This document shows, one piece after another, positions 19,025 through 27,229 of a stretch of DNA of 64,000 bases; position 1 is the first letter of the stretch; every line of letters begins with the position of its first letter. Both the position numbers and the translations under genes were made by a program. The notes beneath the pieces are model-generated. The model saw nothing but the letters and a program-made list of their open reading frames with translations. It searched no databases and was not told the origin of the DNA. Location of the stretch: the NCBI GenBank assembly GCA_963699525.1, contig CAVOUI010000012.1, positions 310,001 to 374,000 of the forward strand. The letters are read 5' to 3'. Source of the stretch: SG8-41 sp963699525 (lineage in GTDB: Bacteria; Pseudomonadota; Gammaproteobacteria; Burkholderiales; SG8-41).

Positions 19025-19708
19025 ATGCGAGTGCTGCTGATCGACGATCACGCGCTGGTGCGCCGCGGCATCGAGGCGCTGCTGCAGAGCCGCGGCGTCC
19101 AGGTGGTGGCCTCGGTCAGCTCGGGCGAGGAGGGCGTGCGGCGCGCGCGCGAGCTCGCCGCCGACATCATTCTGCTCGATGTGAAAATGCCGGGCATGAA
19201 CGGCATCGAGACGTTGAAAAAACTGCGCGCGAGCGGCGTCGCCACACCCGTCGTGATGCTCACCATGAGCCGCGAGGACGCCGACCTGAGCGCGGCGCTG
19301 CGCGGCGGCGCCCAGGGTTACCTGTTGAAGGACATCGAGCCGGAGGAGCTGATGCCCGCGCTCGAGGCGGCCTTGCGCGGCGACAACGTCGTGGCCCGCG
19401 AACTGGTCGGAACGCTGGCGCGCCTCGTGCGCAGCGACGCCGGCACGAAGCGCGAGACGCCGCGTCGGGCGGCTCCGTTCGCCGAGCTCACGCCGCGCGA
19501 GCTGGAGATCCTCGAATGCGTCGCCGACGGCTCCAGCAACAAGCTGATCGCGCGCGCACTCGATATCACGGAGGGCACCGTCAAACTGCATGTGAAGGCG
19601 ATTCTGCGCAAGCTCGGGATGCACTCGCGCGTCGAGGCCGCGGTGATGGCAGTCGAGCATGGCCTGGGAAAGAACCGGAGAAAATCCGGCGCCGCCTCCG
19701 GCACGTGA
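19025..19708 (+). CDS. NarL/FixJ-type response regulator
   Basis: The 227-residue protein has a receiver domain (LLIDDHALVRRG, phosphoacceptor D52 in IILLDVKMPGMNG, K in YLLKDIEPEE). It ends in a LuxR-type helix-turn-helix (LTPRELEILECVADGSSNK, then LDITEGTVKLHVKAILRKL). It is cognate to the upstream kinase. Being directly downstream of dsrR, the pair may control the dsr, soe or nitrogen-oxide genes; no target site was identified. Confidence 0.92.
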   Translation: MRVLLIDDHALVRRGIEALLQSRGVQVVASVSSGEEGVRRARELAADIILLDVKMPGMNGIETLKKLRASGVATPVVMLTMSREDADLSAALRGGAQGYLLKDIEPEELMPALEAALRGDNVVARELVGTLARLVRSDAGTKRETPRRAAPFAELTPRELEILECVADGSSNKLIARALDITEGTVKLHVKAILRKLGMHSRVEAAVMAVEHGLGKNRRKSGAASGT

Positions 19709-19770
19709 TGCATGGGCAGGACGGCGGGCCTGTCCGCTGGGTAAGAGCGGCAGGCTCGCAGGCGCGCGCC

Positions 19771-20454
19771 TCACACGGCGGCGCCCTTGCGCTCGAGCGC
19801 AGCGCCGGTCAACCCGCGCGATGCAAATACCAGGAACGTGTGCGCCAGCTTGCCGAACGGCAGCCAGACGAAGAGCAGTTCCACGCTGAGCAGGTGGATC
19901 GCGAGCGGCAGCGGGTCGAGCGGCGGCGCGGGCGCGGCACCCGGCGGGTACGACACGTTGATCGCGATCATCCCGGTGGCGCAGGGCAGGATTACGACGA
20001 ACCAGCTGAAGTAGTCGTCAAAGCCGGACAGCAAACGCCGCACCGGGTCCATGAGACGCTCGAGCAGCGCGAGGAACAGCGCTACGAAGGTGATCCCGAC
20101 CGCGAAATACACCACCGGCCCGGGCAGCGGCGGCCACGCCAGGCCGGTGAGGCGCTCGATGAAGTGCAGGTGCGGAAGGTAGCCGAACACGATAACGGCC
20201 AGGCCGACGTGATAGAGATAGCCGTTGAGGGCGCCGAGCCGGCCGCGGCCGAATTCTTTCCGGGGTAGCATCCGCCCGAAGATGCTGCGCATCGCACCGG
20301 CGATCAGCCGGGTACTACGCGGCTCGGACAGGTCCGGCGCGGCGCCGAGCCGCCAGATCACCGCGACCCGCCACACGCTCCCCAGGATGAGGACCGCCAG
20401 CGAGGCCCACAACGCGGGTCCGCGCGCGAATTCCAGGAGTTCCATGGGCGTCAC
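19771..20454 (-). CDS. DsrM/NarI-like membrane cytochrome b subunit, second copy
   Basis: The protein is 227 residues, with about five hydrophobic helices and histidines placed like those of NarI/DsrM (GYLYHVGLAVIVFGYLPHLH, LAIHLLSVELLF, KLAHTFLVF). The GTG start at 20454 overlaps the stop of the upstream iron-sulfur gene in a GTGA arrangement and has GGAGAG upstream; the ATG at 20445 is the alternative. With its neighbour it makes a two-subunit DsrMK/HdrED-like module that could move electrons between quinone and a cytoplasmic dithiol or disulfide. Confidence 0.8.
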   Translation of the reverse strand: MTPMELLEFARGPALWASLAVLILGSVWRVAVIWRLGAAPDLSEPRSTRLIAGAMRSIFGRMLPRKEFGRGRLGALNGYLYHVGLAVIVFGYLPHLHFIERLTGLAWPPLPGPVVYFAVGITFVALFLALLERLMDPVRRLLSGFDDYFSWFVVILPCATGMIAINVSYPPGAAPAPPLDPLPLAIHLLSVELLFVWLPFGKLAHTFLVFASRGLTGAALERKGAAV

Positions 20455-21773
20455 GGCTGACGCTCTCCGGGTTCGAGATACTGCGCGATCAGCTCGGTCA
20501 GGCCGAGCACCGGCAGCGTCATGCCGTACTGCTCCATCGCCTCTTCGAGCACGTTGCGGCAGTTGCTGCAGCACGTGACGAGCGCCTCGGCGCCCGTGGC
20601 GTCCACCTGGCGTTTCTTGCGCTCGAAGGCGGCGAACCGGAGCTTCTCCGCGCGGTGGATTGCGCTCACGCCTCCGCCGCCCCCGCAGCAGAAGGTGGCC
20701 GCCCCCGACGCGGGCATCTCGACGAAGTTCCCGCTCACCGTATCCATGAGCCGGCGCGGCGCCCGGGTCACGCCGCCGCGCCGCACGATCTGGCACGGAT
20801 CGTGGAACGTGAGCCGGCGGGCGTCCTTGCCGCGCGTGCGCAGCCGGCCCTCGCGCACGAGCTGGTCGAGCAGCTCGGTGATCTGCACCACCTTGAACGA
20901 ATAGGGCCGGCCGAGCAGGTTGGGGCCTTCCCAGCGCAATGCCGAGTAGGCGTGGCCGCATTCCGGGCTGACGACGTACTTCACCTTCAGCCGCTCGGCC
21001 GCGTCGACGATGCGCGACAGCAGCGCCGCCGCGATCTCGCGCGAGCCGATCTGCACCCCGACGTTGGTCGCCTCGAACCCGGCGCTGGGAAGGGTCCAGG
21101 ACAGACCCGCCTGGCGGAAGATGCGCGCCAGCGCGCCGAGGATTTCCGGATAGCCGATGATTTCCATCGACGAGAGCACGAGCAGGTAGTCCGCGCCTTC
21201 GACGTCCACCGGGATCTCGAGCCCGGTTTCGCGCTCCTGCAATTCGATCTGGCGCTTGAGCGCCGGCCAGCGCACACCCATCGGGCTGCCGACTTCGAGC
21301 GCGCGCTCGGCGGCGTCATAGAGGTCGGCCGGCGCAAATCCGGCCGCCGACATGCCTTCGCGCGCCTGGCGCACCAGGCCGGCGATATCGATGCCCATCG
21401 GACAGGCGAGCGTGCAGCGGCCGCACAGGTTGCAGGAGTCGTAGAGCAGCTCGGACCAATCCGCCAGCTCCTGCGCCGTGGGCGCGGGTGGCGCGAGCCC
21501 GAGCAGCCGCTTCAGCGAGGCGAACGGCGCCCGCTCGCGCCGGTAGGCCTTGCGCATCGGCCACAGCTTGTAGACCGGCGTGTAGCGCGGATCGCCGGTG
21601 ACGAGATAGAAGTGGCAGGCCTCGGCGCACTGGCCGCAGTGCACGCAGGCCTCGAGCTGGAACGCGGCGTCGCGGCCCGTCCGGGCGACAAACGTCTGCG
21701 CCGCCTTGCGCGCATCGGGCGCCTTGACCGAGTCGAGCACCGCGCGGGCGCTTTCGAATGCGGGCCGTTCCAT
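20451..21773 (-). CDS. HdrD/DsrK-like (Fe-S)-binding protein with CCG motifs
   Basis: The protein is 440 residues from the ATG at 21773, with AAGGAA about 9 bases upstream. It has two ferredoxin motifs (CVHCGQCAEACHFY, CNLCGRCTLACPMGID) and cysteine-rich CCG elements (SPECGHAYSALRW, FHDPCQIVRRGG, CCGGGGG, TCCSNCRNVLEE). The order is the same as in DsrK. It is a paralogue rather than a duplicate, differing at the N-terminus and lacking JOP partners. A DNR/FNR-type box lies 48-61 bases before the start. Confidence 0.85.
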   Translation of the reverse strand: MERPAFESARAVLDSVKAPDARKAAQTFVARTGRDAAFQLEACVHCGQCAEACHFYLVTGDPRYTPVYKLWPMRKAYRRERAPFASLKRLLGLAPPAPTAQELADWSELLYDSCNLCGRCTLACPMGIDIAGLVRQAREGMSAAGFAPADLYDAAERALEVGSPMGVRWPALKRQIELQERETGLEIPVDVEGADYLLVLSSMEIIGYPEILGALARIFRQAGLSWTLPSAGFEATNVGVQIGSREIAAALLSRIVDAAERLKVKYVVSPECGHAYSALRWEGPNLLGRPYSFKVVQITELLDQLVREGRLRTRGKDARRLTFHDPCQIVRRGGVTRAPRRLMDTVSGNFVEMPASGAATFCCGGGGGVSAIHRAEKLRFAAFERKKRQVDATGAEALVTCCSNCRNVLEEAMEQYGMTLPVLGLTELIAQYLEPGERQP

Positions 21774-21793
21774 CACCGCCGATTCCTTGCGCC

Positions 21794-21834
21794 ATCCTAG
21801 CGGCGCCGGACGGGGCCGTCTTGATCTACGTCAA
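21794..21834 (-). promoter_or_regulatory. DNR/FNR-type box with a matching -10, upstream of the DsrMK-like pair
   Basis: TTGATCTACGTCAA at 21821-21834 (read on the minus strand TTGAC-GTAG-ATCAA) fits the FNR/DNR family consensus TTGAT-N4-ATCAA at 9 of 10 fixed positions; the TTGAT/GTCAA form is common for DNR-like regulators. On the minus strand a TAGGAT (21799 down to 21794) begins about 28.5 bases from the box centre, as expected for a class II activator site near -41.5. The inferred transcription start is near 21787 and the ATG is at 21773. Confidence 0.6.
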
Positions 21835-21839
21835 TGGGG

Positions 21840-23315
21840 TCAGGCCCCCAAGGCGCTGACCGACAGTTGCGCGCGCGGCAGCCCGCTCTCCAGCAGCAGG
21901 TACTCGGCCGCGTTCGCCAAAGGTTCGGGACCCGCCACGTAGATATCGTGATCCCCCAGTTGGGGATGATCCTGCAGCACCTGCCGCAGGGCGCGCTGCA
22001 CGACGGCTTCTTCCGCCAGGGTGCCGTCCGCCGTCAATGGTGTGTAGCGGAAGTTGTCGAGGGCGTCGCTCCAGGAACGGCAGAGATTGTCGAGGTAATG
22101 GCCGGTGCCGGAGGCGATCCAGTACAGGTGCAGCGCCTCGGCCGCATCGAGCGCCATGGCGTGCTCGATCAGGCTCTTGACGGGCGCAAATCCGGTCTCG
22201 CCGGCAATGAAGATGAGCGGGCGATGCGATGCCTCGTTCAGCACGAACGCCCCGCGCGGCCCGTCGACGCGCACCGTGTCCCCGCCCCGCAGCCCGCCGA
22301 ACACGCGCTCGGCGAAGGCGTCGCCTGCGCGCCGCCGTATGTGGAATTGCAGGTTGCGGTCGTCGCAGGGGCAGCTCGCCACAGGGACCGATGCCGCGGC
22401 GCCGTCGGCGAGCGACAGCGACACGGACTGGCCGGCCAGAAAGCGCAACCGGTTCGTGCGCGGAGTCTGCAGATGCAGCAGCCGCATGTCGTCGGCGAGC
22501 GGCTCGACCGCCTTGACCTTGGCTTCGATGCTCTGCAGCGGCATGTCGGCGGCGCCATGCGCCTCGCGGGCCTCGATCACGAGGTCGACGACGGCGGTGT
22601 TGCAGCACATCAGCACGACACCGGCGTGCTTCTCGGCCGCCGTGAGAGGGTAGTCGGAATGCCGCGTCTTCTGCACCTCGCCCGACAGGATCCGGGCCTT
22701 GCACTTGCCGCAGCTGCCGATGCTGCAGCCATAGTCGAGCGACAGCCCTGCGCGCAGCGCCGCCTCGAGCAGGCTATCGTTGCCGTCGACGAAGAACTCC
22801 CGCCCGCTCGGCTTGACCTGGACGTGCGCCGTCATGATCCTCAGGAAACTCTCGTGTACCAGCAGCGGCTGCGGCTCTGCGCCTTGCGGGCCGGCCTGCA
22901 GACGGTGCGTCAGCCAGTCGAGCAGCCGGGCCGCGGCGGCCTGCGGCGCCACCGCATCGCCGATCTCGCGCAGCTTCGCCTGCAATTGCTCCACCAGCGC
23001 GCGGTAATACTCGAGCTGCGACTGGGCCTGCGCCCGCTCGCGGCTCATTTCGGTCAGGCGCGCGATCAATACCTCGGAACTGGGCAGCAAGCGCTCGCGC
23101 ACGCGCCGGGCGAAGGCGGCGTCCTTGATCCGTTCGAACCGCTCGAGCGCGGCGTGGTCTTCCAGCTTGAGTTCGGGATAGGCGCGCAGCAGGTCTTCCG
23201 CCGCTACCATGCCCTCGAACGCGGCCAGCTCGCCGCTCCTGATCTTGCTCTGCAGCGCGCCGCGGCTGACACCGACCAGGCGCGCCGCACGCGTCAGTGT
23301 GAGCAGCTGCGGCAT
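21840..23315 (-). CDS. Ferredoxin-NAD(P)H reductase-type flavoprotein with an N-terminal HTH and coiled coil
   Basis: The protein has 491 residues. Residues 1-50 look like a MerR/excisionase-type helix-turn-helix (LTRAARLVGVSRGALQSKI). Residues about 55-140 are heptad-rich helices. Residues about 162-255 are a plant-type [2Fe-2S] ferredoxin with C197, C202 and C205 (CSIGSCGKC) and a fourth ligand in LMCCN. The rest is an FAD/NAD(P)-binding reductase (RFLAGQSVSLSL, GETGFAPVKSL, VAGPEPLANAAEYL). The last two parts are usual for oxygenase reductases; the DNA-binding-like start is not. It ends 67 bases before the DsrMK-like pair on the same strand and diverges from cysG. Confidence 0.8.
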   Translation of the reverse strand: MPQLLTLTRAARLVGVSRGALQSKIRSGELAAFEGMVAAEDLLRAYPELKLEDHAALERFERIKDAAFARRVRERLLPSSEVLIARLTEMSRERAQAQSQLEYYRALVEQLQAKLREIGDAVAPQAAAARLLDWLTHRLQAGPQGAEPQPLLVHESFLRIMTAHVQVKPSGREFFVDGNDSLLEAALRAGLSLDYGCSIGSCGKCKARILSGEVQKTRHSDYPLTAAEKHAGVVLMCCNTAVVDLVIEAREAHGAADMPLQSIEAKVKAVEPLADDMRLLHLQTPRTNRLRFLAGQSVSLSLADGAAASVPVASCPCDDRNLQFHIRRRAGDAFAERVFGGLRGGDTVRVDGPRGAFVLNEASHRPLIFIAGETGFAPVKSLIEHAMALDAAEALHLYWIASGTGHYLDNLCRSWSDALDNFRYTPLTADGTLAEEAVVQRALRQVLQDHPQLGDHDIYVAGPEPLANAAEYLLLESGLPRAQLSVSALGA

Positions 23316-23349
23316 GCGCGTGCGGATGCGTTTCGCTCATCGATAAAGG

Positions 23350-23356
23350 TATTATA
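23350..23356. promoter_or_regulatory. Divergent promoter region between the HTH-reductase gene and cysG
   Basis: The 78 bases between the two divergent starts contain TATTATA (23350-23356). It reads TATAAT on the minus strand (consensus -10 for the HTH-reductase gene) and TATTAT on the plus strand (possible -10 for cysG). Neither direction has a strong -35 at 16-18 bases, which suggests that an activator may be required. Confidence 0.35.
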
Positions 23357-23393
23357 TCGAAGACGATGCGCCCCATCGTGAACGTGGAACGCC

Positions 23394-24779
23394 ATGGATT
23401 TTCTGCCGATCTTTCTCGACATCCGCGGGGAGCCTTGCCTGGTGGTGGGCGGCGGCGCGGTGGCCGCGCGCAAGTGCGCGCAGCTGCTGCGCGCGGGCGC
23501 ACGCGTCACGATCCAGGCGCCGGAGCTGGGCAGGGCGTTCGATGCCGATGTCGCCGCAGCGCGGATCGCGCACCGCGCGGCGCACTTTCGCGATGGGGAC
23601 GTCGCCGGGTATGCCCTGGTGATCGCCGCCACCGACGACGATGCCGTCAATCGCGCGGTAGCCGCCGCCGCCCGGGCGCGGCGCATCCCGGTGAACGTGG
23701 TCGATCGTCCGGCACTCTGCTCGTTCATCATGCCGTCCATCGTCGAGCGCGCGCCGGTCATCGTGGCGGTTTCGAGCGGCGGGGCTTCCCCGGTGCTCGC
23801 GCGCCTGTTACGCGCGCGCCTGGAGAGCCTGATTCCGGCTGGCTACGGCCGCCTCGCCGCGCTCGCGGCGGCGTTTCGCGAGCAGGTGAAGGCGCGCTTC
23901 CGGCCATCCGAGCGGCGGCGCTTCTGGGAACGCGTGCTGCAGGGCCCGATCGCCGAGCTGGTCTTCAGCGGTCGCGACGATGAGGCCCGCACCGCCCTGG
24001 AGGAGACGCTCGGCGACACGCGCCTCGCCTTCAGCGGCGGCGAGGTGTCCCTCATCGGCGCCGGGCCGGGCGACCCGGATCTGCTCACGTTTCGCGCGCT
24101 GCGCCTCATGCAGCAGGCCGATGTGGTGGTGTACGATCGCCTGGTGTCGCAGCCCGTTCTCGATCTGGTCCGGCTCGAAGCCGAGCGTATCTATGCCGGC
24201 AAGGAACGCGCGAGCCACGCGCTGCCGCAGGAGGACATCAATCATCTCCTGATACGCCTGGCGCGGGAAGGCAAGCGTGTCGTGCGGCTCAAGGGGGGCG
24301 ATCCGTTCATCTTCGGACGCGGCGGCGAGGAGATCGCCACGCTCGCAGCCGAAGGCATTCCCTTTCAGGTGGTCCCCGGCATCACCGCCGCCGCGGGCTG
24401 TGCGTCCTACGCCGGCATTCCGCTGACGCACCGCGATTATTCCCAGTCGGTGCTGTTCGTCACCGGCCACCTGCAGGACGGCAGCATGAATCTCAACTGG
24501 CGTGCGCTCGCGCAGCCGCGCCAGACCGTCGTGGTCTACATGGGATTGCTGGGCATCGACGTGCTGTGCCGCCAGCTGGTTGCGCACGGCTTGCCGGCCG
24601 CGACACCGGCCGCGCTCATCCAGCAGGGCACCACGCCGCAGCAGCGCGTGCTGACGGGCAATCTCGACACGCTGCCGGAGATGGTGCGCCGGAGCAAGGT
24701 CACGGCGCCGACGCTGATCATCATCGGCGAGGTGGTGAGGTTGCGCGACCAGCTCAAGTGGTTCGAGTCCGCGGCGTGA
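23394..24779 (+). CDS. cysG: Siroheme synthase (trifunctional)
   Basis: The 461-residue fusion protein makes siroheme from uroporphyrinogen III, the prosthetic group of DsrAB. Residues 1-200 are the precorrin-2 dehydrogenase/ferrochelatase with NAD-binding VVGGGAVAARKC. Residues about 215-455 are the uroporphyrinogen methyltransferase (LIGAGPGDPDLLT, RLKGGDPFIFGRGGEE, VVPGITAAAGCASYAGIPLTH split across the SAM site). The length is standard and the ATG at 23394 is the first after the divergent promoter. Confidence 0.96.
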   Translation: MDFLPIFLDIRGEPCLVVGGGAVAARKCAQLLRAGARVTIQAPELGRAFDADVAAARIAHRAAHFRDGDVAGYALVIAATDDDAVNRAVAAAARARRIPVNVVDRPALCSFIMPSIVERAPVIVAVSSGGASPVLARLLRARLESLIPAGYGRLAALAAAFREQVKARFRPSERRRFWERVLQGPIAELVFSGRDDEARTALEETLGDTRLAFSGGEVSLIGAGPGDPDLLTFRALRLMQQADVVVYDRLVSQPVLDLVRLEAERIYAGKERASHALPQEDINHLLIRLAREGKRVVRLKGGDPFIFGRGGEEIATLAAEGIPFQVVPGITAAAGCASYAGIPLTHRDYSQSVLFVTGHLQDGSMNLNWRALAQPRQTVVVYMGLLGIDVLCRQLVAHGLPAATPAALIQQGTTPQQRVLTGNLDTLPEMVRRSKVTAPTLIIIGEVVRLRDQLKWFESAA

Positions 24780-24807
24780 GAGCGGCACGGGACTTCAGCG
24801 AGGCGGC

Positions 24808-25137
24808 ATGCCCGGCGATTTCATCGAGGTAGGGAAGACCGCCGAGCTCGCGCCGGGAACCATGAAGCGCCTCGATATTCAGGGCCGGCGCATCCTGCTG
24901 GCAAACGTGGAGGGGCGTTTCTGCGCCGCCGACGACACCTGCACCCACGAGGAGGCTTCGCTGTCGAGGGGTTTCCTCAAGGGCGCGTGGGTGAAATGCC
25001 CGCTGCACGGCAGCCGCTTCAACGTTTGCACCGGCGAGGTGCTGGAAGAACCGGCCGAGGCCAACCTCAGGACCTATCCGGTGCGGCTGGAAGGCGACCG
25101 TATTCTCGTCGGCTTGCCCGAGGCGGGGACGCCGTGA
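24808..25137 (+). CDS. Rieske-type [2Fe-2S] ferredoxin
   Basis: The 109-residue protein has the Rieske motifs CTHEEASLSRG and CPLHGSRF, each giving one cysteine and one histidine ligand. It is soluble (no signal peptide) and resembles the small ferredoxins of dioxygenases and of nitrite reductase NirD. It lies 28 bases after cysG and overlaps the next gene by 4 bases. Its redox partner is unknown; the HTH-ferredoxin reductase nearby is a candidate by location only. Confidence 0.9.
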   Translation: MPGDFIEVGKTAELAPGTMKRLDIQGRRILLANVEGRFCAADDTCTHEEASLSRGFLKGAWVKCPLHGSRFNVCTGEVLEEPAEANLRTYPVRLEGDRILVGLPEAGTP

Positions 25138-26279
25138 GCTCCCGCGTTCGGACGATGCCCGCCGATCCCGCGGCCCTGATGCGCTCCATCCTCAAGCGCA
25201 TCGCGACCGGCCCCGAACTGAGCAAGGACATCTCGCGCGAGGAGGCTTGCGCCGGCATGCGCCTGGTGCTCGATGGCCAGGTGGATCCGGTGCAGGCCGG
25301 GGTATTCCTGATCGCGCTGCGCATGAAGCGCGAAACGGACGACGAGAATCGCGGCGTGCTCGAAGCCATCCGCGAAGCGACCCACCGCGCCACCGCGCCG
25401 GTGGACGAGGTGGTGGACATCGCCGATCCCTATGACGGATTCAATCGCACGCTGCCGGCCTCGCCTTTCCTGCCGCCCGTGCTCGCCGCCTGCGGCCTCG
25501 CGGCGGTGACGCACGGCGTGCAGAGCATGGGCCCCAAGTACGGCGTCACGCACCGCCAGGTGCTGGATGCCGCCGGCGTGCCGGTCGACCTCGGGCCCGA
25601 AGAAGCCGCCGCGCGCCTGGGCGATCCCCTCATCGGCTGGGCCTACACGGACCAGAAGGCGTTCTGCCCCAAGCTCCACCGTCTCGCTGCTCTGCGCACG
25701 CTTATCGTCAAACGCCCCGCGCTGACCACGGCCGAGGTACTGGCCGGGCCGGTGCGCGGCCGGCTGAAGACGCATCTCGTCACCGGCTACGTGCACAAAC
25801 CCTATCCTCGCATCTATGCGCTGCTGGCGCGCCATGCGGGCTTCGACTCGGCCCTCATCGTGCGCGGCGTCGAGGGCGGCGTGATTCCTTCGCTGTCGCA
25901 GACCGGGAAGGTGTTTCACTATCACGACCGGGGCGAGGAGACTTCCACGGAATTCAAGCCCGCCGAGCTGGGGATCGAGCAGACCGTGCGCGCGCCGCGC
26001 ATTCCCGGAGCGGCGGCGGACGGCGCGACGGAAGACGACGAAGCCGGACCGGTGTTCGAACCTGCCACCATCGCTCAAGCGGCGGCCGCGGCCGGCCTGG
26101 CGGCGCTTGCCGGCGAGCCCGGCCCCACGCGCGATAGCCTGATCTACGGCGCCGCACTGTGCCTGTGGCACCTCGGGCGCCGCGCATCGCTTCAAAGCGC
26201 TGCCGAGGCCGTACGCGGGGTGCTCGATCGCGGCGAGGCGTTGAACCGCCTGCAGCGCATGCGCCAAGCAGCACGGTGA
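25134..26279 (+). CDS. ybiB: TrpD2/YbiB-like anthranilate phosphoribosyltransferase-fold protein
   Basis: The protein is 381 residues from the GTG at 25134, which overlaps the Rieske stop (GTGA). An ATG at 25155 would fit homology as well. It has the all-helical N-terminal domain (ISREEACAGMRLVLDGQVDPVQAG, cited in parts) and the nucleoside phosphorylase-like fold (AVTHGVQSMGPKYGVTH, VRGVEGGVIPSL). YbiB-type members bind nucleic acid and are not tryptophan enzymes; no trp genes are nearby. Conservation next to cysG and a Rieske protein suggests only a shared transcript. Confidence 0.8.
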   Translation: MSSRVRTMPADPAALMRSILKRIATGPELSKDISREEACAGMRLVLDGQVDPVQAGVFLIALRMKRETDDENRGVLEAIREATHRATAPVDEVVDIADPYDGFNRTLPASPFLPPVLAACGLAAVTHGVQSMGPKYGVTHRQVLDAAGVPVDLGPEEAAARLGDPLIGWAYTDQKAFCPKLHRLAALRTLIVKRPALTTAEVLAGPVRGRLKTHLVTGYVHKPYPRIYALLARHAGFDSALIVRGVEGGVIPSLSQTGKVFHYHDRGEETSTEFKPAELGIEQTVRAPRIPGAAADGATEDDEAGPVFEPATIAQAAAAAGLAALAGEPGPTRDSLIYGAALCLWHLGRRASLQSAAEAVRGVLDRGEALNRLQRMRQAAR

Positions 26280-26297
26280 TCGGGCACGGCTAGGCGA

Positions 26298-27222
26298 TTA
26301 CGCGATCGCCTGGTAGTACAGGTTCTGCGGGTGGTTCGCTTCAGCGAAGAAATACCAGCGCTCGGCGAGGAGTCCCGCGTACTGCAGGACGAAAGCGGCG
26401 GTGAGCGCGGCCGCTGACTCACCGCCCCAGGCGAGCAGCAGCGCCGGCGCCGGGAACACCAGCGCGAGGAAGGCCCAGCGCACCGCGCGCACGGTTTCCC
26501 GCGTACGGCCGTGAAAGAACTCGCGCGTGTTGAACGAGCCGCCCATGAATCCCTGCGCCTTCTGGACGATTTTCGGATGCTTGACGCCGATTGCCGTGGC
26601 CAGCGTGGATTTGGGCCGCAGCCGCGCATTGCGGGCGAGCGCGGCGAGCCGGACGAGGTAGGCGAGCGCGCCGATGACGAGCGCGGAAATCGCCAGCTGG
26701 CCGGCGTAGCGCGGCGTGTCGAGCGCCGCGAGCGCGGCGGCCAGCGTGAAACCGGAGGCGGTGCCGAGCAGGAAGTAGTTGAGCGGCGTGAGCGCGGTAT
26801 GCCACTCCTGGAGGAACTCGAGGCAAGCGTAGATCATCCCGGTGCACACGAAGAGCGCGAGGCAAAGCGCAACACCCACGGTGCCCACTTCCAGCGCGAG
26901 CGCCCGCTCGCCCGGCGCGAACTGGTGCACCGCGCCGTAGGCGAACACCGCCGCCATGAACGCGGGCAGCACGATGGTTTCGCGCGACAGCCACGAAGTG
27001 CGCCATTTCGCTGCCGAGCGCCAGGCGCGCGCGGGCCGGCCGAGGTGAAAGAACGACGCCAGCAATCCAGCGGCGAGCAGCAGCGATCGCAATTATCGAT
27101 CCCGAAACGAGGAAAGAGGTCGGCGCGGCGCCCAGCGCATCCACTGCGACGAGCGCAAGAAACAGGCCTTGTCCCGCTCCCAGCAGCGTCGTGAGGAGAA
27201 TGACCGACCAGGCCGGGTGCAC
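26298..27222 (-). CDS. soeC: SoeC, DmsC-like membrane anchor of sulfite dehydrogenase, interrupted by a frameshift
   Basis: From the GTG at 27222 (seven bases after soeB) the frame gives a first transmembrane helix (WSVILLTTLLGAGQGLFLAL) up to VSGSIIA at about 27090. The homology then continues one base shifted (LLLAAGLLASFFHLGRPARA) to the stop at 26298. One extra base in the GCGATCGCTGCTGCTCG context would explain it. The joined product of about 307 residues has roughly eight membrane helices and the DmsC-family FHLGRP motif. It would anchor SoeAB and pass electrons to quinone. Confidence 0.85.
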
Positions 27223-27229
27223 GGTTCAC

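Noticed and set aside
19709..19770. Terminator between the response regulator and the convergent cytochrome b gene
   Set aside because: The short spacer has some inverted GC stretches but no stem with a following T-run on either strand.
27083..27229. SoeC starting at the internal frame near 27092 as a complete shorter protein
   Set aside because: The upstream shifted frame encodes the missing first helix and starts 7 bases after soeB, so a frameshift explains the data better than a short protein.
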